Positions 1 through 8,515 of a stretch of 64,000 nt of DNA are shown here, piece by piece. Every line of letters begins with the position of its first letter. Position 1 is the first letter of the stretch. The stretch spans positions 26,366 to 90,365 of the forward strand of contig DDXV01000016.1 in the NCBI GenBank assembly GCA_002347815.1, written 5' to 3'. Under the pieces are notes generated by a model. The model saw only the letters and a program-made list of their open reading frames with translations, made no database searches and had not been told where the DNA came from. Made by a program: the position numbers and the translations under genes. Source of the stretch: Syntrophaceae bacterium UBA2251. Its GTDB lineage: Bacteria > Desulfobacterota > Syntrophia > Syntrophales > UBA2251.

Positions 1-328
1 CCCCCAGGATCTTCTCGGATTGACGTTCCACTTCCTCTCTGAGCGCCGCCTGCTGCGCATCGTCGAAGGATCGTGGGGCGCCGATGCCGTCCAATCCCTC
101 CAGCAGGCCGGCAAACCGGAGCATGAAGGCCCGCGAGGACGAGGAATTGCGCTCCGAACTGTCGGCGACGGCGAAGAATCCCTTGCGGAAGTCCAGGAGC
201 ATGCAGTCCCCGACCCCCATCAGGTAGTCCGGCCGTCCGGACCCGGAACGCAACCGCGCACCCAGGAATCCGCCACACCGCACGGCCCGGCGCCCCTGAT
301 TGAGGAATATCGATCCCTTCCCCGCCAT
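1..328 (-). CDS. Hypothetical protein, 5' part only; weak PP2C-like motif
   Basis: Reading leftward from an ATG at 328, an open frame of about 109 codons runs off the window edge, so only the N-terminus is visible. It carries a short stretch reading GVGDCMLLDFRKGFFAVADS, which loosely recalls the FAVADGMGG motif of PP2C-type phosphatases, but the following Gly-rich motif is replaced by Ser/Asn residues. That resemblance is too weak to name a function. It lies 63 bp downstream of the MaoC-like gene in the same direction, so it is probably the last visible member of the TetR-acyl-CoA dehydrogenase-MaoC operon. The start was chosen because the upstream gene ends just before it; no strong ribosome site is visible. 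Confidence 0.5.
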   Translation of the reverse strand, partial: MAGKGSIFLNQGRRAVRCGGFLGARLRSGSGRPDYLMGVGDCMLLDFRKGFFAVADSSERNSSSSRAFMLRFAGLLEGLDGIGAPRSFDDAQQAALREEVERQSEKILG

Positions 329-391
329 CCCGTCACTCCGCGAGATCTTCGAAGATCCCGATCTTTCCGTTTGCGCTGAAGACTTTGCCTT

Positions 392-844
392 TCAGGGTTT
401 GCGCCCGACGAGGGCCCGGGTCGTATAGATCACGACGTCTTCTCCCCGCTGGTTCTTGATCGAATTCTTGGAAACGATGACGCCCCGCTTGTCGTCCTTG
501 GCCTGGAGATCCATGATCTCCCCTTCGCAATGGATGGTGTCCCCGATCTTGACCGCCCCGACGAAGCGGACGGAATCCATCCCGTAGAAGGCGATGAACG
601 ACTTGGGCAGGGCCACATAGGGTCCCAGTCGGAAAATCAGCGCGCTGCCGACGCACAGGCTCAGCATCCCGTGGGCGATGCGCTCGCCGAAGAAGGTCTT
701 TTTCGCGAATTCCACATCCGTGTGGAGCGGATGCCAGTCCCCCGTGAAGGCGGCGAACAACGTGATGTCGGTCTCGGTGATCGTGCGCGCCGGAGAGATA
801 AATTTTTCGCCTACGGTGTAATCCTCAAAATACGATTTCTCCAT
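392..844 (-). CDS. MaoC-like (R)-specific enoyl-CoA hydratase
   Basis: A 150-residue single hot-dog-fold protein of the MaoC/PhaJ family, which hydrates trans-2-enoyl-CoA to (R)-3-hydroxyacyl-CoA in the cytoplasm. Visible motifs are FTGDWHPLH, with the Asp36 and His41 pair matching the catalytic D-x4-H of R-hydratases, and FGERIAHG, the second hydratase signature. The length is normal for the single-domain form. The ATG is preceded by AAGGAGG at a good distance. It lies 36 bp after the acyl-CoA dehydrogenase gene in the same direction, so dehydrogenation followed by hydration of an acyl-CoA is the likely shared job. Chain-length preference cannot be read from the sequence. Confidence 0.9.
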   Translation of the reverse strand: MEKSYFEDYTVGEKFISPARTITETDITLFAAFTGDWHPLHTDVEFAKKTFFGERIAHGMLSLCVGSALIFRLGPYVALPKSFIAFYGMDSVRFVGAVKIGDTIHCEGEIMDLQAKDDKRGVIVSKNSIKNQRGEDVVIYTTRALVGRKP

Positions 845-880
845 CCTGTGTTGCCTCCTTCAATCCATGTCGGTTTATGC

Positions 881-2683
881 CTAGAGGTAATCCTCCGGAA
901 TCTCAACGGCCGTCGTATCTTCCATCCGGATGATCCGCGCGCGCCCAAAAACCTGGGGCAGGAAATTGCGGCAGTAGTAACGCACCGTCTCCACCTTTCC
1001 CCTGTAAAACGCCTGGTCGGCCGCCCCGCATTGACCCCGCTCAAGCGTCCCGAGGGCGATCATTCCCTGTTCCAGCAGGAGATGGGCAATGGCCACCTCC
1101 GCCGCGCAGTCCAGGAACCGGGTCGACGTCAACGGCACCAGATCGAGCTTTCCCTCGCCGAGATACCTTGCGTAGTCCAGGGCGAGCCCCGCCACGGTCC
1201 GCAGGGCCTCCTCCAGAATTTCCAGCTCACGGGAGAAGGCCTTCTCCGCCTTGTGGGCCCCGATGAAGGCCGTGATTTCTTCGATCCAGCCCTTAAAGAC
1301 GGCGCCGCCGCCCATGCTCAGCTTCCGGCCGACTAGGTCGGCCGACTGGATGAAGTTCGTCCCGTCCCAGATGGAGAAGATCTTGCAATCCCGGGTGTAC
1401 TGCTCCACCGGGTACTCCTTCGTGAAGCCGTACCCGCCCAGGATCTGGATCCCCTCCCGGCCCATCTCGAAGATCCGGTCCGAACAGTACGCCTTGACGA
1501 GCGGCGTGAAGAGTTCGAGGCGACCCTTTGCCCGCTTCCGCTCGGCCTCGTCGAGGCTGTTCTTGGCCAGATCCTCCATGAAGTACGTCTTGTAGACCAG
1601 GGCCCGCATCCCCTCGGTCAGGGACTTCAGATTCATGAGCATCCGTCGGACATCCGCATGCTCCACGATCCGCACCCTGGCGCCGCCTTTGCCGAACGGC
1701 GTCCCCTGGACCCGCTCCTTGGCGTACGCCAGGACGTTCGCGTAGATGTTCGCCCCGAAGGCCACCGACTCCAGCCCCACGGCCATGCGGGCCACGTTGA
1801 CCATCTGGAACATGTAGGCGAGCCCCATGCCGGGTTCGCCAACCAGATGGCCGCGGCACCGGCCGTTCTCGCCGAAATTCATGACGCAGGTCGCCGAACC
1901 GTTGAGCCCCATCTTGTGCTCGATCCCGATGCAGGACACGTCGTTGGGCTCCCCCAGGCTTCCGTCCTCGTTCACCCAGATCTTCGGCACCGCGAACAGG
2001 GAGACCCCCTTGGCGCCGGCCGGCGCCCCCTCGATCCGGGCAATGACCAGGTGGACGATGTTTTCCGTCAGGTCGTGCTCCCCGGAGGTGATGAAGATTT
2101 TCGTCCCCTGGATCTTGTAGAAAGGCCCGTCGGGGATCGCCTTCGTCGAGACCATGTGGGCGTCGGAACCGACCGCCGGCTCCGTCAGGCACATGCCTCC
2201 GCCCCAGGTCCCGTCGTACATCTTGGCGCAGAAGAGGTCCTTGATCGCCTGGGATCCGTAGTTTTCGATCATGGCGCCGTTGCCCGGCCCCATGCCGGCG
2301 AAGCAGCCGAAGGCGAAGTTGGCGCTCATGAAGAATTCCTGGGCCGCCTCCGCGATGATCAGGGGCACGCCCTGTCCGCCGTAATCGGGCTTGAGCGGCA
2401 GGGCGAACCAGCTGCCCTCCTTGAAAACGTTCCAGCAATCGTGAAACGACCGGGGAACCGTGACCTTGCCCTGGTTGAAATGACACCCTTCGCGATCGCC
2501 GTCCTGAAAGGTCGGCGCAATGTCGTTGGCCGCGATCTTCTGGGCCTGATCGAGGATCATGTCGAAATCCTCCATCGAAAAGGCCGAATACGGCTCGAAT
2601 TCAAGCAGACGCTGAGTTCCCAGATGTTCCTTCAGAACGAACTTGACGTCCCGGTCATCGCGTTTGTAAAAATTCTGCCCCAT
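881..2683 (-). CDS. Acyl-CoA dehydrogenase, 600-residue type with extra C-terminal domain
   Basis: FAD-dependent acyl-CoA dehydrogenase of the long family that includes DmdC-like enzymes, with an added C-terminal domain after the usual fold. The FAD/substrate motif LTEPAVGSDAHM lies near residue 165, and the flavin-site stretch GGYGFTKEYPVEQYTRDCKI near residue 420 contains a Glu in the region used as catalytic base in this family. A TTG 15 bp upstream also opens the frame, but the ATG at 2683 has GGGAGG just before it and is preferred. The gene sits between a TetR regulator and a MaoC hydratase, fitting a fatty-acid or modified acyl-CoA beta-oxidation operon. Electron acceptor (ETF) genes are not in the window. 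The exact substrate is unknown. Confidence 0.93.
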   Translation of the reverse strand: MGQNFYKRDDRDVKFVLKEHLGTQRLLEFEPYSAFSMEDFDMILDQAQKIAANDIAPTFQDGDREGCHFNQGKVTVPRSFHDCWNVFKEGSWFALPLKPDYGGQGVPLIIAEAAQEFFMSANFAFGCFAGMGPGNGAMIENYGSQAIKDLFCAKMYDGTWGGGMCLTEPAVGSDAHMVSTKAIPDGPFYKIQGTKIFITSGEHDLTENIVHLVIARIEGAPAGAKGVSLFAVPKIWVNEDGSLGEPNDVSCIGIEHKMGLNGSATCVMNFGENGRCRGHLVGEPGMGLAYMFQMVNVARMAVGLESVAFGANIYANVLAYAKERVQGTPFGKGGARVRIVEHADVRRMLMNLKSLTEGMRALVYKTYFMEDLAKNSLDEAERKRAKGRLELFTPLVKAYCSDRIFEMGREGIQILGGYGFTKEYPVEQYTRDCKIFSIWDGTNFIQSADLVGRKLSMGGGAVFKGWIEEITAFIGAHKAEKAFSRELEILEEALRTVAGLALDYARYLGEGKLDLVPLTSTRFLDCAAEVAIAHLLLEQGMIALGTLERGQCGAADQAFYRGKVETVRYYCRNFLPQVFGRARIIRMEDTTAVEIPEDYL

Positions 2684-2812
2684 GAAAACCTCCCTCAAGA
2701 ATTTGGCATCGGGCGCCGGACATCGGGCTTCGGGACCTTGAGCCCCGGCACGTTCCGATCCTTCCCGCGAACCGGCGCTCCGCCGGGAACCCCGGCCCGG
2801 CCGATCGTTCTC

Positions 2813-3430
2813 TTAAGATTTTTCGTCCTCCCCCTTCTTGGAAAACCCTCGCCGCAGGACCTTCATGATCTGATCCCGTGCTTCCTCGACGGGAAACTCC
2901 TCCTTGTTGAATTCCGGATTGTAGACGTACTGCCGGATCGTGGCATCCACCGCCCCGTGCATGATGTAGGTGGCCATGATCGGCGAGACGTCCGCGGCGA
3001 AGACGCCCTTCTCCTGCCCCTCGTGAAAGATCTCCATCAGGCCGCGGAAGAACAGGTTGTAGAGTTTCCAGTTTTCCGGATTGTAGAATTTGTCCAGGCG
3101 AGGCACATCCATGATCAGAACCTTGAGGAGATCGGGATTTTGCCGGTAACTGCGGAAGATGAAGTCGATCACCATCCCCAGTTGTTCCTCCGGACCGGCC
3201 CCCTGCTCCCGCGCCTGCTGCACCTTGCCGATCAGGAGATTCCAGCGTTCCTGAAAAATGGAGATGAGGATGTCGTCCTTGCTGCGGAAGTAGTGGTATA
3301 GAGAGCCATACGCCACCCCGGCCTCGTTCGAGATATCCAGGGTCCGGCTGGAGTAGTACCCCTTCTCGGCAAAGACCTTGATGGCGGCGTTCAGGATGAT
3401 GTCCTTCTTCTGTGTGGTTGCTTCATCCAT
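2813..3430 (-). CDS. TetR-family transcriptional regulator (FadR/YsiA-like)
   Basis: A 205-residue regulator. Residues about 8-55 form a TetR helix-turn-helix, ending in the recognition-helix stretch GVAYGSLYHYFRSKDDIL. The rest is an alpha-helical ligand domain of the size seen in acyl-CoA-sensing members such as Bacillus FadR. It is the first gene of the operon that continues with the acyl-CoA dehydrogenase and MaoC genes, and a perfect 14-bp palindrome lies 24 bp upstream of its ATG. The simple reading is an autoregulated repressor released by an acyl-CoA; family membership is seen, the ligand is inferred. The spacer to the dehydrogenase gene is 129 bp and shows no other feature. Confidence 0.9.
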   Translation of the reverse strand: MDEATTQKKDIILNAAIKVFAEKGYYSSRTLDISNEAGVAYGSLYHYFRSKDDILISIFQERWNLLIGKVQQAREQGAGPEEQLGMVIDFIFRSYRQNPDLLKVLIMDVPRLDKFYNPENWKLYNLFFRGLMEIFHEGQEKGVFAADVSPIMATYIMHGAVDATIRQYVYNPEFNKEEFPVEEARDQIMKVLRRGFSKKGEDEKS

Positions 3431-3453
3431 AAGCGGGTCCCCCGTCCGTGAAG

Positions 3454-3467
3454 TGACTGATCAGTCA
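3454..3467. promoter_or_regulatory. Perfect palindromic operator, probable TetR binding site
   Basis: TGACTGATCAGTCA is a perfect 14-bp inverted repeat in the divergent spacer between the TetR gene and mdh. TetR-family operators are usually palindromes of this size beside the regulator's own gene, so the adjacent regulator is the likely binder. It could also influence mdh. Confidence 0.65.
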
Positions 3468-3583
3468 ATCCACACACTCATAGTGATAAAACCGACGCCT
3501 GTCAATCAATAAATTCCGCCGGGGCGGATATATTTTCAAGAACCCGGGATCACGGGAGAATCAAACGTTTTCGCCCTTGCCCG

Positions 3584-4522
3584 TCACGATGCGCCGAGCC
3601 TCTTCATGACCGCCAGGAGTTCCGCCACGGAGGCCGCCGACTGCTTCAGCGCCGCCATCTCGGTTTCGGTCAGCTTGAGCGCGATGATCTGTTCGATCCC
3701 CCCGGCGCCCAGCTTGACCGGCACCCCCATAAACAGACCCCGAATCCCGTACTCGCCGTCCAGGTACGCGGCACAGGGGAGGATCTTCTTCCTGTCTCTC
3801 AGGATCGCCTCCGTCATTTCGACGGCGGCCGAGGCCGGTGCGTAGTAGGCGCTGCCCGTTTTCAGGAGCTGGACGATCTCGGCGCCCCCCTGCCGGGTCC
3901 GCTCGACCAGCGCGGCGATTCTCTCCTCCGGGATCAGTTCCGTGATGGGCACCCCGGCCACGGTGGAATACCGGGGGAGCGGGACCATCGTGTCTCCGTG
4001 TCCCCCGAGAACGCTGGCGTGAACGTTGTCCGCGGAAACTTCGAGCTCCATCGCGATGAAGGCCCGGAACCGCGCCGCATCCAGAACGCCGGCCATGCCC
4101 ACGACCCGCTCCCGGGGAAAACCGCTGGCCTCGAAGGCGACGTGGCACATGGCGTCCAGCGGATTGCTCACGACGATCAGGATGGCGTGCGGAGAATGGC
4201 GGACGGCTTCGGTCACCACCTGCCGCACGATCTTCATGTTCGTCGCGATCAGGTCGTCCCGGCTCATCCCCGGCTTCCGGGCGATGCCGGCCGTCACGAT
4301 GACGATATCCGAGTCGGTCGAATCCGCGTAACGGTTCGTCCCGACGATCCGGGAATCGTGGCGCTCGATGGGGGCCGCCTCCATCAAATCGAGGGCCTTG
4401 CCCTGGGGGACCCCCTCCACGATATCGACGAGGCAGACATCGCACAGCGCCTTCTCCGCGAGACGCTGGGCCGCCGTGGCGCCCACATTCCCGGCACCGA
4501 CCACCGTGACCTTTTTCTGCAT
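3584..4522 (-). CDS. mdh: Malate dehydrogenase (LDH-like type)
   Basis: NAD-dependent malate dehydrogenase of 312 residues, interconverting malate and oxaloacetate. The N-terminal Rossmann motif VVGAGNVGA begins at residue 7, and the acidic residue in LVDI (Asp33) fits NAD preference. The substrate loop [13 protein letters not shown] supplies Arg82 and Arg88; an Arg rather than Gln at the first position favours malate over lactate. Asn120 and the catalytic His175 in GGHGDTM are present. AGGGGGAT precedes the ATG. The gene is transcribed toward the TetR operon but separated from it by the operator-bearing spacer. In syntrophs the enzyme serves anabolic and partial TCA functions; that role is inferred from the family. 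Confidence 0.95.
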   Translation of the reverse strand: MQKKVTVVGAGNVGATAAQRLAEKALCDVCLVDIVEGVPQGKALDLMEAAPIERHDSRIVGTNRYADSTDSDIVIVTAGIARKPGMSRDDLIATNMKIVRQVVTEAVRHSPHAILIVVSNPLDAMCHVAFEASGFPRERVVGMAGVLDAARFRAFIAMELEVSADNVHASVLGGHGDTMVPLPRYSTVAGVPITELIPEERIAALVERTRQGGAEIVQLLKTGSAYYAPASAAVEMTEAILRDRKKILPCAAYLDGEYGIRGLFMGVPVKLGAGGIEQIIALKLTETEMAALKQSAASVAELLAVMKRLGAS

Positions 4523-4648
4523 GCAAATCCCCCTTTTCGGCTTGACGCGCGGGGACGCTCACGACGAATACCGGAAACGGAAAGCCCGCCGCGCGCTTCG
4601 ACCGTCTCCTTATCTCAAATCGTCGCCGAACTCAAGAGAGGGAATGAC

Positions 4649-4798
4649 ATGAAACGCGGACGCCCACGAGAAGGCTGCTCCCCCGGGGACACCGTTTCCG
4701 TCGAGAGCGGAGAGGCGAAATCCGACGGGCGCGCCCCCTTCATTTTCCGGTTGCAATTCCGCCCAGGAAAGGGTAGAAGTTACCGCTTTTCTGAATGA
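4649..4798 (+). CDS. Possible 49-residue ORF in the mdh-glmM spacer
   Basis: The 373-bp spacer between mdh and glmM contains an ATG-started frame of 49 codons with an AGAGAGGGA stretch about 8 bp upstream. The product would be basic and Gly/Arg-rich, with no recognisable motif. Its stop codon overlaps the short palindrome CTGAATGATTCAG at 4791-4803. It may be chance in GC-rich DNA; nothing else was recognised in the spacer. Confidence 0.15.
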   Translation: MKRGRPREGCSPGDTVSVESGEAKSDGRAPFIFRLQFRPGKGRSYRFSE

Positions 4799-4895
4799 TT
4801 CAGGCGGGGGGAGAACCACGCTGCGTTGAGGAACACGCCACCGGGACGGCAGCCTGATCCCGGCGGGGCAAAAAGACCCACCAAGGAGGAAGGGT

Positions 4896-6245
4896 ATGGG
4901 AAAACTGTTCGGAACGGATGGCGTGCGGGGGGTTGCCAATCAATACCCCATGACCGCGGAAATGGCCCTGAACATCGGCCGGGCCACAGCCCTGCAGTTC
5001 AAGCGGGCGGGGCATGCCCCGAAAATCATCATCGGCAAGGACACCCGGGTTTCCGGTTACATGATCGAGAATGCGCTCGTCTCCGGAATCTGTTCCATGG
5101 GGGTGGACGCCATCCTGGTCGGGGTGATCCCCACGCCGGGCATCGCCTACCTGACCAACAGCATGCGCGCTGACGCCGGCATCGTCATCTCCGCCTCCCA
5201 TAACCCGTTCCAGGACAACGGCATCAAGATCTTCTCCGGCGAGGGCTTCAAGCTCCCCGACGAGAAAGAGGCCGCGATCGAGGACATGATCTTCGCCAAC
5301 AACATGGACAAGCTCCATCCGTCGCCCACCGAACTGGGAAAGGCATACCGGATGGACGATGCCCGGGGCCGCTACATCGTCTTTCTCAAGCACACCTTTC
5401 CGAAGGAGTACACCCTGGAGGGCATGAAGATCGTCCTCGACTGCGCCAACGGGGCCACCTATCGCGTCGCCCCGGAAACCTTCCTGGAACTGGGCGCCGA
5501 GGTCGTCACCCTGTTCGATCAGCCCAACGGGAGGAACATCAACGTGGCCTGCGGCTCGCAGCACCCGGAAGGTTTGGCCCAGGAGGTTCTGCGACAGAAG
5601 GCCGACGTGGGGTTCGCCTTCGACGGCGACGGCGACCGCTGCATCGCGGTTGACGAGACGGGCACGGTCCTGACCGGCGACCAGATCATCGCCCTGTGCG
5701 CGAACGTCATGAAAAAGGGGGGGACCCTGACGAACAACCTCGTCGTGCGGACCGTCATGAGCAATATCGGGCTGACCGTGGCTTTCGAAAAGCTCGGCAT
5801 CGATTCGATCATGACCAAGGTGGGGGACCGTTACGTCCTGGAGGAGATGCAGGCCCGCGGATCCTCCATCGGCGGCGAGGACTCCGGACACATCATCTAT
5901 CTCAAGGAGCACACCACCGGGGACGGAATCCTGACCGCGCTGCAGGTCGTGGCCGCGATGAAAAAGGAGGTCCGGCCCCTTTCCGAACTGGCCCGGGTCA
6001 TGACCGTCTTTCCGCAGTCCCTGATCAACGTGGATACGAAGTCGCGTCCGGAGATCGCGACGATTCCGGAAATCATGACCGCCATCCGGGAGGTGGAGGC
6101 GGGCCTGGGAAGCCAGGGACGCGTGCTCGTCCGTTACTCCGGCACGCAGAACATGTGCCGGGTCATGGTAGAGGGACCGACGCAGGAAGAAACGGACCGG
6201 GCCTGCCGAAAGATCGCCGACGCCGTGAAGGCCGCCATCGGATAG
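4896..6245 (+). CDS. glmM: Phosphoglucosamine mutase
   Basis: A 449-residue alpha-D-phosphohexomutase converting glucosamine-6-phosphate to glucosamine-1-phosphate for UDP-GlcNAc, peptidoglycan and lipid A synthesis. The start MGKLFGTDGVRG is diagnostic of GlmM. The active-site phosphoserine lies in ISASHNPFQDNG (Ser101), and the metal loop DGDGDR is near residue 243. The C-terminal phosphate loop reads RYSGTQNM. An AAGGAGG ribosome site precedes the ATG. A NagB-like gene follows 108 bp downstream in the same direction, so both act on hexosamine phosphates. A GlmS-like fusion lies about 20 kb away. Confidence 0.96.
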   Translation: MGKLFGTDGVRGVANQYPMTAEMALNIGRATALQFKRAGHAPKIIIGKDTRVSGYMIENALVSGICSMGVDAILVGVIPTPGIAYLTNSMRADAGIVISASHNPFQDNGIKIFSGEGFKLPDEKEAAIEDMIFANNMDKLHPSPTELGKAYRMDDARGRYIVFLKHTFPKEYTLEGMKIVLDCANGATYRVAPETFLELGAEVVTLFDQPNGRNINVACGSQHPEGLAQEVLRQKADVGFAFDGDGDRCIAVDETGTVLTGDQIIALCANVMKKGGTLTNNLVVRTVMSNIGLTVAFEKLGIDSIMTKVGDRYVLEEMQARGSSIGGEDSGHIIYLKEHTTGDGILTALQVVAAMKKEVRPLSELARVMTVFPQSLINVDTKSRPEIATIPEIMTAIREVEAGLGSQGRVLVRYSGTQNMCRVMVEGPTQEETDRACRKIADAVKAAIG

Positions 6246-6353
6246 CCGATCCGAAACGGGACCGGGGCGCCGGCGGGACGCTCCCGGTCATCGTCCGGGG
6301 CGCACCGGGCGGGGGAAGCGGACATCCACATGAAGTGAGGGGGGAACTTTATC

Positions 6354-7382
6354 ATGCCATTCAGGGTCATCATCACCCGTGACTTCGACCAGATGAGCGA
6401 AGTGGCCGCCGCGATCGCCATTCAGCGGATCCGGGAGAGGCTGCGGGAGAAGGCCTCCTGCATCCTGGGGCTCGCCACGGGAAACAGTCCGACCGGCCTT
6501 TACAAGCATCTGGCCAAGGCCCTCAACGCCGGGGATATCGACGCCGCCAGGATCCGCAGTTTCAACCTCGACGAGTATATCGGCCTTCCGGGAGTAAACG
6601 CCCAGCAGCGGGCCCTTCATCCGGAGAGCTACAGCTTTTTCATGATTCAGGAACTCTTCGGGCTTCTGCAAAAGAAGTTTGGCGCCACCCACGTCCCCTG
6701 GGGCACCCTGGTGGATCAGGAACGGCTGGCGGCGGAGCTGGCGGATCACCCCGAAGACTGGTCGGAACAGGGCGAGGACCGGGGCCGGGCCATCGTCATC
6801 CGCGCCGAGGCGCGCTCGGACTACCTGAAGTGGATCCGCCGGGAGATTCTCGATGCCTACCGCGAAACGATCGAGGCGGCCGGCGGCATCGATCTGCACG
6901 TCATCGGCGTGGGCGGCCGGGGCCACGTCGCCTTTCACGAGTCCGGCATCCCCTTCGAGGATAACGCCATGCTCCTCGTCCGTCTGGACGACAATACGGT
7001 GGCCAACGCCGTCGCCGACGGGCACTTCCACTCCCGTGAGGAAAGTCCCCGCTACGCCGTCTCCATGGGCGCGGAGCTCGTCTACCGCGCCGGAACCGTT
7101 CTCCTCCTGGCCAACGGGACGCGCAAGACGGCTCCCGTCGCCGAATCCCTCCTGAACGACCCGACGCCGCTCGTCCCCATCTCCTACGGGCAGAGCTACG
7201 CCCGTCGGGGGGGAGACCTGATTTACGTCCTCGACCGCGCCGCCGCCGCCCAGATCCTGGAGCAGCCGGAGCGTCTCCGCGAGCGGGGGATCCGGCTCGA
7301 AGATGTCAGCGAGGCCGGTGCGAAGGTCCGGGTTCGGGAATTGACGTTTGCCCGCGATCCGGAGACGGGGCAGATGGGCTGA
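6354..7382 (+). CDS. Glucosamine-6-phosphate deaminase-like protein with altered active site
   Basis: A 342-residue member of the NagB/6-phosphogluconolactonase fold. NagB signatures are clear: LATGNSPTGLY near residue 40 for phosphate binding, and NLDEYIGL near 71, where Asp73 corresponds to the enolisation base. The ring-opening region reads GVGGRGHVAFHESG, so the His (His191) and Glu (Glu196) are kept but the Asp of the usual DGH triad is Arg189. It also has an insert around residues 105-160 relative to the 266-residue Escherichia coli enzyme. Its place after glmM suggests hexosamine-phosphate metabolism, but the substitution makes ordinary deaminase activity uncertain; a related isomerase or lactonase is possible. 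Confidence 0.75.
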   Translation: MPFRVIITRDFDQMSEVAAAIAIQRIRERLREKASCILGLATGNSPTGLYKHLAKALNAGDIDAARIRSFNLDEYIGLPGVNAQQRALHPESYSFFMIQELFGLLQKKFGATHVPWGTLVDQERLAAELADHPEDWSEQGEDRGRAIVIRAEARSDYLKWIRREILDAYRETIEAAGGIDLHVIGVGGRGHVAFHESGIPFEDNAMLLVRLDDNTVANAVADGHFHSREESPRYAVSMGAELVYRAGTVLLLANGTRKTAPVAESLLNDPTPLVPISYGQSYARRGGDLIYVLDRAAAAQILEQPERLRERGIRLEDVSEAGAKVRVRELTFARDPETGQMG

Positions 7383-7385
7383 AGC

Positions 7386-8336
7386 TCAGACGTGGTTCCG
7401 CAGCATCAGTTCCAGCGGATGGGGGTTCAGGTAAACCTGCCTTTTCAAGTAGGGCTCGTCATACCGCCGGACGTAATGACCCAGGAGCGTCAGGGGAACG
7501 ACCAGGGGCACGAGCCCCCGGTGATACCGGTCGATGACGTCCCGGAGTTCCTCCTTTTCGTCCGCCGTCAATCGCTTCTTGAAGTATCCCGCCATATGAT
7601 CGAGGACGTTCGTGTTCTTGCGCGTCGTCGCCGGCAGTTTCAGCCCCTCCATCATGCCCCGCAGATAGGCCTCGCGGAGCGCCCGCAGCGGACGGCGCTC
7701 CGGATTGGCGACCAGACGGCCCAGCAGGGTGACGTGTTTCGGGCTGTGGGAGAGAAGCAGGAGCTTGTGCTCGGCGTGAAACCGGACCAGGTCCGCCATC
7801 CGGGCCCCGTCCCGCCAGAGTTCCCGCCAGCGGTGGTAGACGAAGATCCGCTCCAGGAAGTTCTCCCGGAGGGAGGGGTCATGCAGGCGGCCGTCTTCCT
7901 CCACCGGCAGAAGCGGAAACCACTCCATCAGTGCCGCGGCGAAAACGCCCACGCCCCTCTTGACCGGTGAGCCCCCGGCGTCCGGATAGACCTTCACGGC
8001 CACCATGCCGGAACTCGGAGATTTTCCCTTGAAAACGAAGCCCCCGAGGCCCTCCCGCTCCAAGGCGGAGAGCCGCTCCCGGGCCCAGTGCCTCATGCCG
8101 TCCGTGTGATCGACGGCGGTGCGGATCGTGACCAGACGGGGACGCTCCGGATCGCCGACGAGGCGCATGGCCTCACGGGGAACGCCGAGGCCGTACTCGA
8201 CCTCCGGGCAGACCGGCACCCAGTCGAAGTACCGGGACAGGGTGTGCGTCAGGTAGCGATCCTCCTGGTGACCGCCGTCATACCGGACATGTTCCCCCAA
8301 AAGACAGGTGCTGATACCGATCCGGATCTTTTCCAA
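7386..8336 (-). CDS. TudS (DUF523) - DUF1722 fusion, tRNA-thiouridine desulfidase-like
   Basis: A 316-residue protein with an N-terminal DUF523/TudS domain (about 1-145) and a C-terminal DUF1722/YbgA-like domain (about 190-310). TudS enzymes remove sulfur from thiouracil with a [4Fe-4S] cluster held by three cysteines, and the DUF1722 fusion has been linked to thiouridine removal in tRNA. Here Cys11 (ISTCLLG) and Cys43 (PVCPEVE) are present, but the third motif, normally SPSCG, reads KSPSSG with Ser109. The cluster may therefore be altered or lost. The start is a TTG. It ends 3 bp from the convergent NagB-like gene and lies 8 bp after a small Cys-rich ORF. Confidence 0.8.
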   Translation of the reverse strand: MEKIRIGISTCLLGEHVRYDGGHQEDRYLTHTLSRYFDWVPVCPEVEYGLGVPREAMRLVGDPERPRLVTIRTAVDHTDGMRHWARERLSALEREGLGGFVFKGKSPSSGMVAVKVYPDAGGSPVKRGVGVFAAALMEWFPLLPVEEDGRLHDPSLRENFLERIFVYHRWRELWRDGARMADLVRFHAEHKLLLLSHSPKHVTLLGRLVANPERRPLRALREAYLRGMMEGLKLPATTRKNTNVLDHMAGYFKKRLTADEKEELRDVIDRYHRGLVPLVVPLTLLGHYVRRYDEPYLKRQVYLNPHPLELMLRNHV

Positions 8337-8344
8337 AGGCGTCT

Positions 8345-8500
8345 CTATCGCGAATCCGGCCGCTCCCCCGGCTCGGGGTCACGCTCTGCGAGCGTCCGCC
8401 GGCGCTGTTCCAGGGAGGCCTTGCGCTGTTCCTCCCGGCATGCCGCACAGCCGTCGTCGAAACCGCACTGGCCCTGACAAGGCTCATCTCTCAACGGCAT
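8345..8500 (-). CDS. Small Cys-rich protein, 51 residues
   Basis: A short ATG-started frame fills the gap between the FHA gene and the TudS-like gene and ends 8 bp before the latter's start. It reads MPLRDEPCQGQCGFDDGCAA and then CREEQ, giving four cysteines as C-x3-C-x5-C-x2-C, followed by a charged helical tail rich in Arg and Glu. The four-Cys arrangement suggests a bound metal or Fe-S cluster. The tight packing on the same strand suggests co-expression with the TudS-like gene. GAGG lies 13-16 bp upstream, a little far for a ribosome site. No family was recognised. Confidence 0.45.
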   Translation of the reverse strand: MPLRDEPCQGQCGFDDGCAACREEQRKASLEQRRRTLAERDPEPGERPDSR

Positions 8501-8515
8501 GGGCCCGCGTGAACC

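Noticed and set aside
4791..4803. Palindrome CTGAATGATTCAG upstream of glmM as an operator
   Set aside because: It is short, about 95 bp from the start and has no promoter beside it; chance cannot be excluded.
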